A stretch of DNA of 5,046 nucleotides from Streptomyces lilacinus (GTDB lineage Bacteria > Actinomycetota > Actinomycetes > Streptomycetales > Streptomycetaceae). The notes beneath the pieces were generated by a model. It searched no databases. It was not told where the DNA came from and worked only from the letters and a program-made list of their open reading frames with translations. Below are positions 1 to 4,795 of this stretch, in pieces. Both the position numbers and the translations under genes were made by a program. Location: the NCBI GenBank assembly GCA_000715685.1, contig KL569415.1, positions 62,888 through 67,933 of the forward strand. Reading direction: 5' to 3'. Each line of letters begins with the position of its first letter. Within the stretch, counting starts at the first letter, position 1.

Positions 1-77
1 CCGCCGGTCGCGCCGGTGACGACGGCCAGCCGGCCCTCCAGGCCCGGCATGTCCTCGGTGGTCCAGCTGTGGTGCAT
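1..77 (-). CDS. Short-chain dehydrogenase/reductase (SDR), N-terminal fragment
   Basis: Only the first 25 codons are in the window; the gene continues beyond position 1. The translation ends in LAVVTGATGG, the first beta strand and the start of the glycine-rich TGxxxGxG cofactor loop of classical SDR enzymes, which bind NAD(H) or NADP(H) and oxidise or reduce alcohols and carbonyls. The stretch before it (W5-T-T-E-D-M-P) resembles the leader of actinobacterial SDRs annotated as retinol-dehydrogenase-like oxidoreductases, which favours the ATG at 77 over the internal ATG at 50. A GAGGAGG motif sits just upstream, although the spacing is short. The substrate cannot be told from this fragment. 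The FAD enzyme lies upstream in the same direction, 106 bases away, so the two may be co-expressed; that is inference. Confidence 0.8.
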   Translation of the reverse strand, partial: MHHSWTTEDMPGLEGRLAVVTGATG

Positions 78-80
78 GCG

Positions 81-87
81 CCTCCTC
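81..87 (-). promoter_or_regulatory. Ribosome binding site of the SDR gene
   Basis: Read on the minus strand this is GAGGAGG, a near-perfect anti-16S match, followed by CGC and the ATG. The three-base spacing is tighter than usual, but no other strong site lies close by. It supports the upstream ATG at 77 as the start. The internal ATG at 50 is preceded only by GAGGAC, also closely spaced. Confidence 0.55.
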
Positions 88-127
88 GGCGGCGGGTCGC
101 GGACGGGCGACCGTACGATCCGTGGCC

Positions 128-166
128 CAACGCGAATGTCAGCCGCGATGGTCCGCCGCGATTGTC
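128..166. repeat. Three tandem 13-base imperfect repeats upstream of the SDR gene
   Basis: On the plus strand the units are CAACGCGAATGTC (128-140), AGCCGCGATGGTC (141-153) and CGCCGCGATTGTC (154-166). Units 2 and 3 agree at 11 of 13 positions, and units 1 and 3 at 10 of 13, with CGCGA and GTC kept in all three. The array lies between the FAD gene stop and the SDR start, where a promoter or operator for the SDR gene would be expected. I see no clear -10/-35 pair inside it. A regulator-binding array is possible; chance similarity in GC-rich DNA is the alternative. Confidence 0.45.
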
Positions 167-183
167 CGTCGCGCGGCGAGGCG

Positions 184-1740
184 TCACGGGGAAGGCGCGC
201 CCGGCGCGCACCCCGACACCTCCGCCGCGACCTGCCGGGCCTGCCGGGCCACGTTGCGCAGGTGGTTCGAGAACGGGATCCGTACGTGTGTCCCCACGCC
301 CACGATCCACACGCGCTCGGGCGGAGCGCCCGGGCCGCGGCGTACCCGGAGGTCGGCTTCGAGCGCGTCGATGGTGTCGGTGCCTGTGCCGCCGTGGCCG
401 GGGGGTTCCGTGAGATGGATGGTGGTGCCGTCGGGGGACCAGGACAGCTCGGGTTGCCGGAAGCCGGTCGCGTTGACGACGTGGTCGAAGCTCTCGGGCC
501 CGGCGGCCCCCGTCCATCGCACCCGCCAGGCGTCGCCGGTGAAGGACACCGTGCTCGGGTAGGCGGGGGCCACGCGCAGGGCGCCGCTGTCGAAGAGGGC
601 GAGCAGCCGGTGGGCGTTGACGACCGTCATCGCCGTGGCGTAGCGGCCGATGAACGACGAGAAGCGCTCCAGCAGCTCGCGTCGGCGCGGGCCGGGCAGT
701 CCGGCCGTGAGCGCGATGACCGCCTCCAGCGTCGGCACGACCACCCCGGGCCACGCGCACGCGCCCGCGTCCACCAGGGCGGTCTCCTCGCGCAGGCGCC
801 GTACCGGATCGGCCGCGACCGACCGCTGGGCGCGCAGCGGTCGGTCGTCGAGCAGCCGGATCGCCTCCACCACCCCGCGCCGTACCTTCTCCGCCAGCAG
901 GGGGTCGGCGGGATCGAGGCGGGCGATGCCGTGCAGCGGCGGAAGGTCCCGCTCGGGCGCGCCCAGCGACACGCGGACGGCGGGCAGCAGCCCGGAGGGC
1001 GACGTCATGGTCACCTCGTGGCCGGCCCCGCACAGCACCAGCGAGGCGTCGATCGCGGACTGCCGGGTGCCCAGCACGAGCACGCGGCCGGTGCTCGGGC
1101 CGACCGACCGGCGCAGTCGGTCGGCGGGGTAGGGACTGGGTACGTAACCGGGGTGGCCGGTGAGGCCCGTGAAGCCGTCGGGGACGCGGGGGCGGTGCAC
1201 CCCGGTGCAGACGACTACGGCGTCGGCGGTCAGCCGGTCGCCCGTGCTCAGCCGCAGAACCATCGGGCGCGCGCCGGTGCCGGTGCCTGTGCCTGTAGCG
1301 GCTGTGCCGGCGCTTGTTTCGATCGCCTCGACCGTCGCCCGTACGTGGTCGACCTCGACGCCGTACGCAGCGGCCGCGCGGCGCGCCTCGGCGGAGCGGG
1401 TCGCGCAGTACTCGGCCATCCTGGCCCGGGGCACGCAGTCCTGCGGCCGCCCGGTCCAGCCCCGGTCGCGGAGGAAGTGGACGAAGTCGGCGGGCTCGTC
1501 GGCCAGGAGGGAGTTGACCTCGGCGGCGCTGTTGCAGAGCAGCAGCGGGTCGGGATCCCCGAAGGCCACGCCCCACCCGGGCGGGCGGGGATCGACGAGC
1601 CGGATCGACCGCACCCGCCCGGGGCCGGTACGGGCGAGCGCGCGCACCAGGCTCACCAGGACGCCGCTGCCCGCGACGCCGGCCCCCACGATCACCACGT
1701 CCCACCCGGGTCCGTGCTCCCCGTGTCCGTCCCGCCCCAT
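184..1740 (-). CDS. FAD/NAD(P)-binding oxidoreductase, two Rossmann folds (YdhS-like)
   Basis: A 518-residue cytosolic flavoprotein-type protein. An FAD-binding beta-alpha-beta motif, VIVGAGVAGSG, lies at residues 17-27 (G19, G21, G24), followed by an acidic strand end (LVD, about 48-50) and a GWGVAFG segment (55-61). The stretch LLLCNSAAEVNSL (about 66-78) resembles the conserved block after the flavin loop in the FAD-NAD(P)-binding family PF13454, which includes E. coli YdhS of similar length. Two strand-Gly motifs follow, VVVCTG (175-180) and VVNATG (421-426). A second dinucleotide-type motif, VLVLGTRQSAID (220-231), would bind NAD(P)H. The C-terminus has VWIVGVGTH and an amphipathic helix. 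GTG at 1746 is in frame, but AGGAGGT overlaps it and sits four bases before the ATG at 1740, so I choose ATG. The substrate is unknown. A repeated Thr-Gly linker lies between the two folds. Confidence 0.85.
   Translation of the reverse strand: MGRDGHGEHGPGWDVVIVGAGVAGSGVLVSLVRALARTGPGRVRSIRLVDPRPPGWGVAFGDPDPLLLCNSAAEVNSLLADEPADFVHFLRDRGWTGRPQDCVPRARMAEYCATRSAEARRAAAAYGVEVDHVRATVEAIETSAGTAATGTGTGTGARPMVLRLSTGDRLTADAVVVCTGVHRPRVPDGFTGLTGHPGYVPSPYPADRLRRSVGPSTGRVLVLGTRQSAIDASLVLCGAGHEVTMTSPSGLLPAVRVSLGAPERDLPPLHGIARLDPADPLLAEKVRRGVVEAIRLLDDRPLRAQRSVAADPVRRLREETALVDAGACAWPGVVVPTLEAVIALTAGLPGPRRRELLERFSSFIGRYATAMTVVNAHRLLALFDSGALRVAPAYPSTVSFTGDAWRVRWTGAAGPESFDHVVNATGFRQPELSWSPDGTTIHLTEPPGHGGTGTDTIDALEADLRVRRGPGAPPERVWIVGVGTHVRIPFSNHLRNVARQARQVAAEVSGCAPGAPSP
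1273..1296. repeat. Four 6-base repeats coding (Thr-Gly)4 inside the FAD enzyme
   Basis: The plus strand reads GCCGGT, GCCGGT, GCCTGT, GCCTGT in tandem. On the coding (minus) strand this gives Thr-Gly four times, residues 149-156, in a loop between the N-terminal flavin segment and the strand ending VVVCTG. The unit is a multiple of three, so slippage would lengthen or shorten the linker without breaking the frame. Confidence 0.8.
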
Positions 1741-1744
1741 GGGC

Positions 1745-1751
1745 ACCTCCT
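1745..1751 (-). promoter_or_regulatory. Ribosome binding site of the FAD enzyme gene
   Basis: Read on the minus strand this is AGGAGGT, a full-strength Shine-Dalgarno sequence, followed by GCCC and ATG at 1740. It overlaps the in-frame GTG at 1744-1746, so that codon is very unlikely to be the start. This site decides the start and removes two residues from the longest reading. Confidence 0.8.
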
Positions 1752-1810
1752 CTCCCGGACCTCACACTGCCCGGCTTGCGGCCCGTCGAAGCGGGGCCGT
1801 GTTCGTGGTG

Positions 1811-1816
1811 CAGGAT
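1811..1816 (+). promoter_or_regulatory. Candidate -10 hexamer for a leaderless GNAT transcript
   Basis: CAGGAT resembles the actinomycete -10 pattern TANNNT and ends six bases before the ATG at 1823, the spacing expected when transcription begins at or next to the start codon. No TTGAC-like -35 lies at the right distance, which is common for such promoters. The alternative is that AGGA at 1812-1815 is a Shine-Dalgarno sequence with seven-base spacing on a longer message. The two readings use the same bases. Confidence 0.35.
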
Positions 1817-1822
1817 GGAGTC

Positions 1823-2356
1823 ATGATCGAGATCCGCACCCCCCGCCTCATCCTCCGCCAATGGCACGACGACGACCTCGCCCCCCTGGCGGACATCCAT
1901 GCCGACCCGCAGGTCATGCGCTGGATCGGCGACGGCTCGGTCCTCGACCTGGACGGGACGGCGGAGGCCGTCGAGCGGTGGGAGGAGGAGTGGGACGAGG
2001 AGGGCTTCGGGCTCTTCGCCGTCGAGCTCCTGGGCTCGGGCGAACTGGCCGGAGCCGTCGGCCTGTCCGTTCCCGACTACCTGCCGGAAGTACTGCCCTC
2101 AGTGGAGATCAGCTGGCGGCTCGGCCGGCAGTTCTGGGGCCAGGGCTACGCGTCCGAAGCCGCCCAGGCAACGCTGGAATTCGCCCTCCAGGACCGCGGC
2201 CTCGACCACGTCATCGGTGTCAACCGGGAAGGCGACAACGCCTCCGAGAACATCATGCGCAAACTCGGCATGACGCTGGAGCGCGAAACGACCCACCCGG
2301 TCCACGGCTTCCCGCTGCGGGTTCACACCATCGATCTGACCGAATTCCAGGCGTAG
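1823..2356 (+). CDS. GNAT-family N-acetyltransferase, RimJ/RimL type
   Basis: A 177-residue protein that transfers an acetyl group from acetyl-CoA to an amine; the acceptor is not evident. It opens with RTPRLILRQW (residues 5-14), the usual first strand of the RimJ/RimL branch (Acetyltransf_3 type), then a helix with HADPQVMRW (26-34). Motif A is at about 95-121: a strand EISWRL followed by the pyrophosphate loop QFWGQGYASEA (103-113), matching Q/R-x-x-G-x-G/A. The C-terminal block N139-A-S-E-N-I-M-R-K-L-G-M (to 150) is the conserved late helix of the family. Length is typical. The middle (47-62) is strongly acidic (EAVERWEEEWDEE). The gene is divergent from the FAD enzyme across an 82-base gap. 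Members acetylate ribosomal proteins, small amines or drugs, and none can be chosen from sequence alone. The stop codon sits in a 17-base duplication. Confidence 0.9.
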   Translation: MIEIRTPRLILRQWHDDDLAPLADIHADPQVMRWIGDGSVLDLDGTAEAVERWEEEWDEEGFGLFAVELLGSGELAGAVGLSVPDYLPEVLPSVEISWRLGRQFWGQGYASEAAQATLEFALQDRGLDHVIGVNREGDNASENIMRKLGMTLERETTHPVHGFPLRVHTIDLTEFQA

Positions 2357-2386
2357 CGCGTACGGGCACGTAGCGCGTACGGGCAC
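2353..2386. repeat. Perfect 17-base tandem duplication across the GNAT stop codon
   Basis: GTAGCGCGTACGGGCAC occurs at 2353-2369 and again, without change or gap, at 2370-2386. The first copy contains the TAG stop of the acetyltransferase (2354-2356), so the second lies entirely in the intergenic region. A perfect, adjacent two-copy repeat is the typical mark of a recent replication-slippage duplication. The protein is not altered. Confidence 0.95.
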
Positions 2387-2488
2387 CTCGAGGGCGCGGA
2401 TGCATGGGCTGCGGGGACGTGTCAGGCTTGCCATAGCGCCTGTGCCTGGTCCTCGCACCCGTCACCCGAAGCGAAGAGACCCGGAAAC

Positions 2489-2492
2489 GGAG
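2489..2492 (+). promoter_or_regulatory. Ribosome binding site of the propeller gene
   Basis: GGAG followed by seven bases and the ATG at 2500. The spacing is ideal and supports this start. The rest of the gap (2357-2499) shows no convincing promoter: a TTGCCA at 2428-2433 has no matching -10 at 16-18 bases. Confidence 0.75.
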
Positions 2493-2499
2493 TACGGCC

Positions 2500-3669
2500 A
2501 TGGGTGAAATTCTGGTCAGTACGACCACCAGCGGAATCCAGTTCCAACCGTCCGTCGACTCGGTCCGTGGTACGCAGTACGTGGCCATGTGGGCGGACGG
2601 GAGCGATGCCGGCATCAAGGGTCAGAACCTGGGAAAGACCGGGACCAAGCTCGGCGAAGAGTTCCTGGTCAACACGCCAACGCCACCCGGCAGCAATACG
2701 AACCGGCAGTGGCCGACGGTTGAATCCGCGGGTTTCTCCTCCTTCGCGGTCTGGAGGGAAGAGGCCTTCAATCCCCCGCCCGTCCCGCGGCTGAAACTGC
2801 GGCGATTCGTCGACGGGCAGCCGTCAGGGTCCGAAATCCAGATCAATGGCACCGACATCGACCCGACGACCCGACCGTCCGTCACGAACATGATCGACGG
2901 CGGCTGCCTCGTCACCTGGGCGGGTGCCGGCGCGGACCAGCGGATCCGTGCCCAGCGCTTCAACTCCGAGGGCACCAAGGCCGGCCCGGAGTTCACGGTC
3001 AACACCACCGAGGGGTTCCACGAGCACCCGGCCGTGACGGTTGTGGCGGGCGGAAATTACGTCATTGCTTGGACGACCGACCCTTCGTCGATCGGAGGAG
3101 GCCGGCTCACCTTCAGGGTCTTCGACTTCGAAGGAACTCCTCAGGGAGGCGAGATCCAGCCCAACGCCTCGGGATTCGGGGGTGACAACGCGATAACGCT
3201 GCTCGACACCGGACGGTTCGTCGTCGCTCACGTCGACGGCATCGGTCCCAGCGACCTCGGCGTCACGCAGACCACCGTGGAAGCAAGCATTTACGACCCG
3301 AACGGCGACGGCGAGGAAATCACCAGCGTGACCGCGGGCCAGCCGCAGGGTTTCCACCGCTCGAGCCCGGCCCTCGCACCGCTGCCGGGCGGGCGCTTCC
3401 TGCTCGCCTGGGTGGAGAAGAGCGCGGACACCGTCGTCACCGTCCCCACGGTCATGGCGAAGATGTGCTCCGAGGCCGAGCTCTCCCTCGGCGACAAGGT
3501 GAAGGTCAGCACGGCGACGGCCGGTAACCGCTTCCACCTCTGCGCCGCGTCGGCCTTCGGCGACGAATCGGAAACCGTCTTCATGGCATGGGCGGACGAC
3601 GACGGTACGTCGGACTTCGCCGTGCGAGGACGAGCCTTCACCGTCACCTCCTCGGGAGAATTGGTGTAG
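2500..3669 (+). CDS. Predicted seven-bladed beta-propeller protein, function unknown
   Basis: A 389-residue protein built wholly of about 51-60-residue repeats. The aromatic end of the second strand recurs seven times: W31 (YVAMW), W85 (FAVW), W140 (LVTW), W191 (VIAW), H244 (VVAH), W304 (LLAW), W364 (FMAW). A last-strand motif like ExxVNTT also recurs seven times, starting at residues 3, 54, 112, 164, 218, 273 and 333. The first copy is at the very N-terminus and none follows the seventh W-strand, as expected if the N-terminal strand completes the last blade. Repeats of the style 'P-S-V-x-x-x-x-G-G-x-x-V-x-W ... R-F-x-x-x-G-T-x-x-G-x-E-F-x-V-N-T' are known to me from large bacterial repeat proteins. 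There is no signal peptide, membrane segment or catalytic motif; Cys 136, 323 and 348 are scattered. A cytosolic binding scaffold is plausible, but that is inference. Confidence 0.8.
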   Translation: MGEILVSTTTSGIQFQPSVDSVRGTQYVAMWADGSDAGIKGQNLGKTGTKLGEEFLVNTPTPPGSNTNRQWPTVESAGFSSFAVWREEAFNPPPVPRLKLRRFVDGQPSGSEIQINGTDIDPTTRPSVTNMIDGGCLVTWAGAGADQRIRAQRFNSEGTKAGPEFTVNTTEGFHEHPAVTVVAGGNYVIAWTTDPSSIGGGRLTFRVFDFEGTPQGGEIQPNASGFGGDNAITLLDTGRFVVAHVDGIGPSDLGVTQTTVEASIYDPNGDGEEITSVTAGQPQGFHRSSPALAPLPGGRFLLAWVEKSADTVVTVPTVMAKMCSEAELSLGDKVKVSTATAGNRFHLCAASAFGDESETVFMAWADDDGTSDFAVRGRAFTVTSSGELV

Positions 3670-3704
3670 GCGAGGCCGGCCCGTGGAGGGATCGGCGTCA
3701 TGGC

Positions 3705-3710
3705 TAGCCT
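3705..3710 (+). promoter_or_regulatory. Candidate -10 hexamer for a leaderless DUF523 transcript
   Basis: TAGCCT fits TANNNT and ends six bases before the GTG start at 3717, the same geometry as in front of the GNAT gene. There is no Shine-Dalgarno sequence at a workable distance: GGTGGA abuts the GTG directly. An in-frame TAG (3705-3707) rules out an earlier start. Together these favour a leaderless message. No recognisable -35 was found in the short gap after the propeller gene. Confidence 0.5.
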
Positions 3711-3716
3711 GGTGGA

Positions 3717-4166
3717 GTGGAAACCATCCTGGTGAGCGCGTGTCTGCGCGGGGTCCCCTGCCGCTTCGACGGGCGCCACAAGGCGTCGTCGGAGATCGAG
3801 AAGGCAGTGGCCGGTCGTGACGTCGTCTCCTTCTGTCCGGAGGTAGCGGGCGGCCTCGCGACACCGCGGCGCCCCGCGGAGCTGGTGGGCGGCGACGGGC
3901 ACGACGTACTCGACGGGACGGCGCGGGTCGTCGAGGACACCGGGCGTGACGTGACGCCGGAGTTCGTGGACGGCGCGCGCCGCGCACTCGCGGCGGCGCG
4001 GCACGCGGGCTGCACGGAGGCACTGCTGATGCCGCGCAGCCCGTCGTGCGGACGGGGCGCGGTGTACGACGGGTCGTTCGCCGGGGAGTTGGTCCCCGGG
4101 GACGGGGTGACGGCGGCCCTGCTCGAGCGGAACGGGATCGCCGTGCGGCCCGCGCCCGGAGTGTGA
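3717..4166 (+). CDS. DUF523-family protein, possible thiouracil-desulfidase relative
   Basis: A 149-residue cytosolic protein with the full DUF523 (YbbK, PF04463) signature: ILVSACLRGVPCRFDG (residues 4-19), SFCPEVAGGLATPRRPAEL (38-56) and RSPSCG (107-112). Its length is usual for a single-domain member. One characterised member, the thiouracil desulfidase TudS, holds a [4Fe-4S] cluster on three cysteines and removes sulfur from 2-thiouracil. By position the likely ligands here are C9, C40 and C111, with C15 and C99 as extra cysteines and E42 and S108 nearby; this assignment is by analogy. The GTG start is fixed by the family N-terminus (METILVSAC) and an in-frame stop four codons upstream. 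Where I remember a Lys in the 'LKxRSPSCG' block of many members, this protein has Met105. The actual substrate is unknown. It is convergent with the next gene, stop codons nine bases apart. Confidence 0.88.
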   Translation: METILVSACLRGVPCRFDGRHKASSEIEKAVAGRDVVSFCPEVAGGLATPRRPAELVGGDGHDVLDGTARVVEDTGRDVTPEFVDGARRALAAARHAGCTEALLMPRSPSCGRGAVYDGSFAGELVPGDGVTAALLERNGIAVRPAPGV

Positions 4167-4175
4167 CGTCGCCTG

Positions 4176-4637
4176 TTACGACTGGTCCGGGTGAACGAGA
4201 CGTTCGGTCGTTCCGCCGAAGGGCAGGAACGTGGTCCTGGTGGCGAGGAGCCAGTCGCCGTCGATTTTGCGGAAGGTGTCCTCGTAGTGCCCCACGTTCG
4301 CGGGGAGCCGGACGGGCACCATGCCGTCGGTGTGGCCGTCGACCCGGTACGTCGCGAAGTACGTCGTTGCGCTGGCGGTCGACGGCGAGTCCACGGTGAC
4401 CAGGATGTTCGTGCACATGCGGCGGGACAGGCGGTCCGCGGGCCGGGAGCGAAGAGCGTCGCGGCCCTCTATCCGGCGGTCGCCGGCGGGCCATTCCCAG
4501 ATTCCGTCCGGCGTGAACAGGTCCGCCACCGAGCTCGGGTCCCCGAGGTCGAGCCGACGGACGAACTCGACGACGAGTCGTTCGCAGGCCCGCTCGGCTA
4601 GCAGACGTTCCATCGGGTCAAGGGTTTCCATGTTCAT
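4176..4637 (-). CDS. SnoaL-like / NTF2-fold protein
   Basis: A 153-residue protein of the SnoaL-like type (PF13577 pattern), a small alpha+beta cone with an internal pocket used for ligand binding, isomerisation, dehydration or cyclisation. Residues about 10-45 hold the opening helices and the signature VVEFVRRLDLGDPSSVADLFTPDG. They are followed by a WEWP strand (47-50), IEGRDALRSR (56-65), a YFATYRV strand in the middle, and the family ending GHYEDTFRKIDGDWLLATR. No single catalytic residue set can be assigned. AGGGA (4644-4648) sits six bases before the ATG at 4637. The TTG at 4643 overlaps that site and the ATG at 4631 is too far away, so 4637 is chosen. It ends in TAA, less usual in such GC-rich DNA. 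It is divergent from the carbamoyltransferase and has no partner that would define a pathway. Confidence 0.85.
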   Translation of the reverse strand: MNMETLDPMERLLAERACERLVVEFVRRLDLGDPSSVADLFTPDGIWEWPAGDRRIEGRDALRSRPADRLSRRMCTNILVTVDSPSTASATTYFATYRVDGHTDGMVPVRLPANVGHYEDTFRKIDGDWLLATRTTFLPFGGTTERLVHPDQS

Positions 4638-4643
4638 GATCAA

Positions 4644-4648
4644 TCCCT
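4644..4648 (-). promoter_or_regulatory. Ribosome binding site of the SnoaL-like gene
   Basis: Read on the minus strand this is AGGGA, six bases before the ATG at 4637. It decides between three nearby in-frame starts (TTG 4643, ATG 4637, ATG 4631) in favour of the middle one. Confidence 0.6.
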
Positions 4649-4672
4649 ATCAGGCCGCGCGGGGGACCGGAA

Positions 4673-4706
4673 GGCCCGTTCAGGGCCGGGCGACGGGGGT
4701 TCACCC
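4673..4706. repeat. Two inverted repeats, each containing part of GTTCA, 21 bases apart
   Basis: GGCCC-GTTCA-GGGCC occupies 4673-4687, and GGGT-TC-ACCC occupies 4697-4706. GTTCA occurs at 4678-4682 and again at 4699-4703, exactly 21 bases apart, about two helical turns. They lie in the 158-base gap between the divergent SnoaL-like and carbamoyltransferase genes, where control sequences for both are expected. They may be operator half-sites or simple GC-rich stems. I do not recognise a known ARG box. Confidence 0.35.
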
Positions 4707-4763
4707 GCCCGGAACCGGTGAGGGTGCCCGCTCTCCCGCCCTGGGCCAGACTCGGGGCAGAGC

Positions 4764-4788
4764 CTCCCGGGGGATCCCCGACTCGGAG
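4764..4788 (+). promoter_or_regulatory. Predicted hairpin that would cover the carbamoyltransferase ribosome site
   Basis: In the RNA, CUCC (4764-4767) can pair with the Shine-Dalgarno GGAG (4785-4788), and the adjacent CGGGG (4768-4772) with CCCCG (4776-4780) around a GAU loop, leaving ACUC (4781-4784) as a bulge. That is nine base pairs, all but one G-C, holding the ribosome site closed. GGAG is seven bases before the ATG at 4796, so it is the expected initiation site. The pairing is seen in sequence; a regulatory role is inference and requires transcription to start upstream of 4764. Confidence 0.4.
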
Positions 4789-4795
4789 ACGTGCG

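Noticed and set aside
1741..1746. GTG at 1746 as the start of the FAD enzyme
   Set aside because: The AGGAGGT ribosome site overlaps this codon, leaving no spacer; the ATG at 1740 is correctly placed.
16..2373. A 785-codon open frame on the plus strand
   Set aside because: It runs antisense to the FAD enzyme and then out of frame through the acetyltransferase. Its protein is a low-complexity Arg/Gly/Ala/Pro-rich string with no family motif. Long stop-free shadows are normal at this GC content.
2423..2442. CAGGC/GCCTG inverted repeat as a terminator of the GNAT gene
   Set aside because: The stem is only five pairs with a ten-base loop and no T-run follows, so it cannot be supported as a terminator.
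2500..3669. The propeller protein as an RTX or secreted calcium-binding repeat protein
   Set aside because: It lacks the GGxGxDxLx nonapeptides and any signal peptide; only the blade-like repeat is shared with parts of such giant proteins.
3674..3681. GGCCGGCC palindrome after the propeller gene
   Set aside because: An eight-base GC palindrome is expected by chance here. It has no loop, T-tract or second copy.
4167..4175. A shared bidirectional terminator between the convergent DUF523 and SnoaL-like genes
   Set aside because: Only nine bases separate the stop codons and I found no strong stem across them.
2824..4494. A 556-codon open frame on the minus strand
   Set aside because: It lies opposite the propeller and DUF523 genes and overlaps the SnoaL-like gene in another frame. 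The product is Arg/Pro-rich with no recognisable domain, while the genes it covers have clear family or repeat signatures.
4638..4643. TTG at 4643 as the start of the SnoaL-like gene
   Set aside because: It directly abuts the AGGGA motif, which is properly spaced only for the ATG at 4637.
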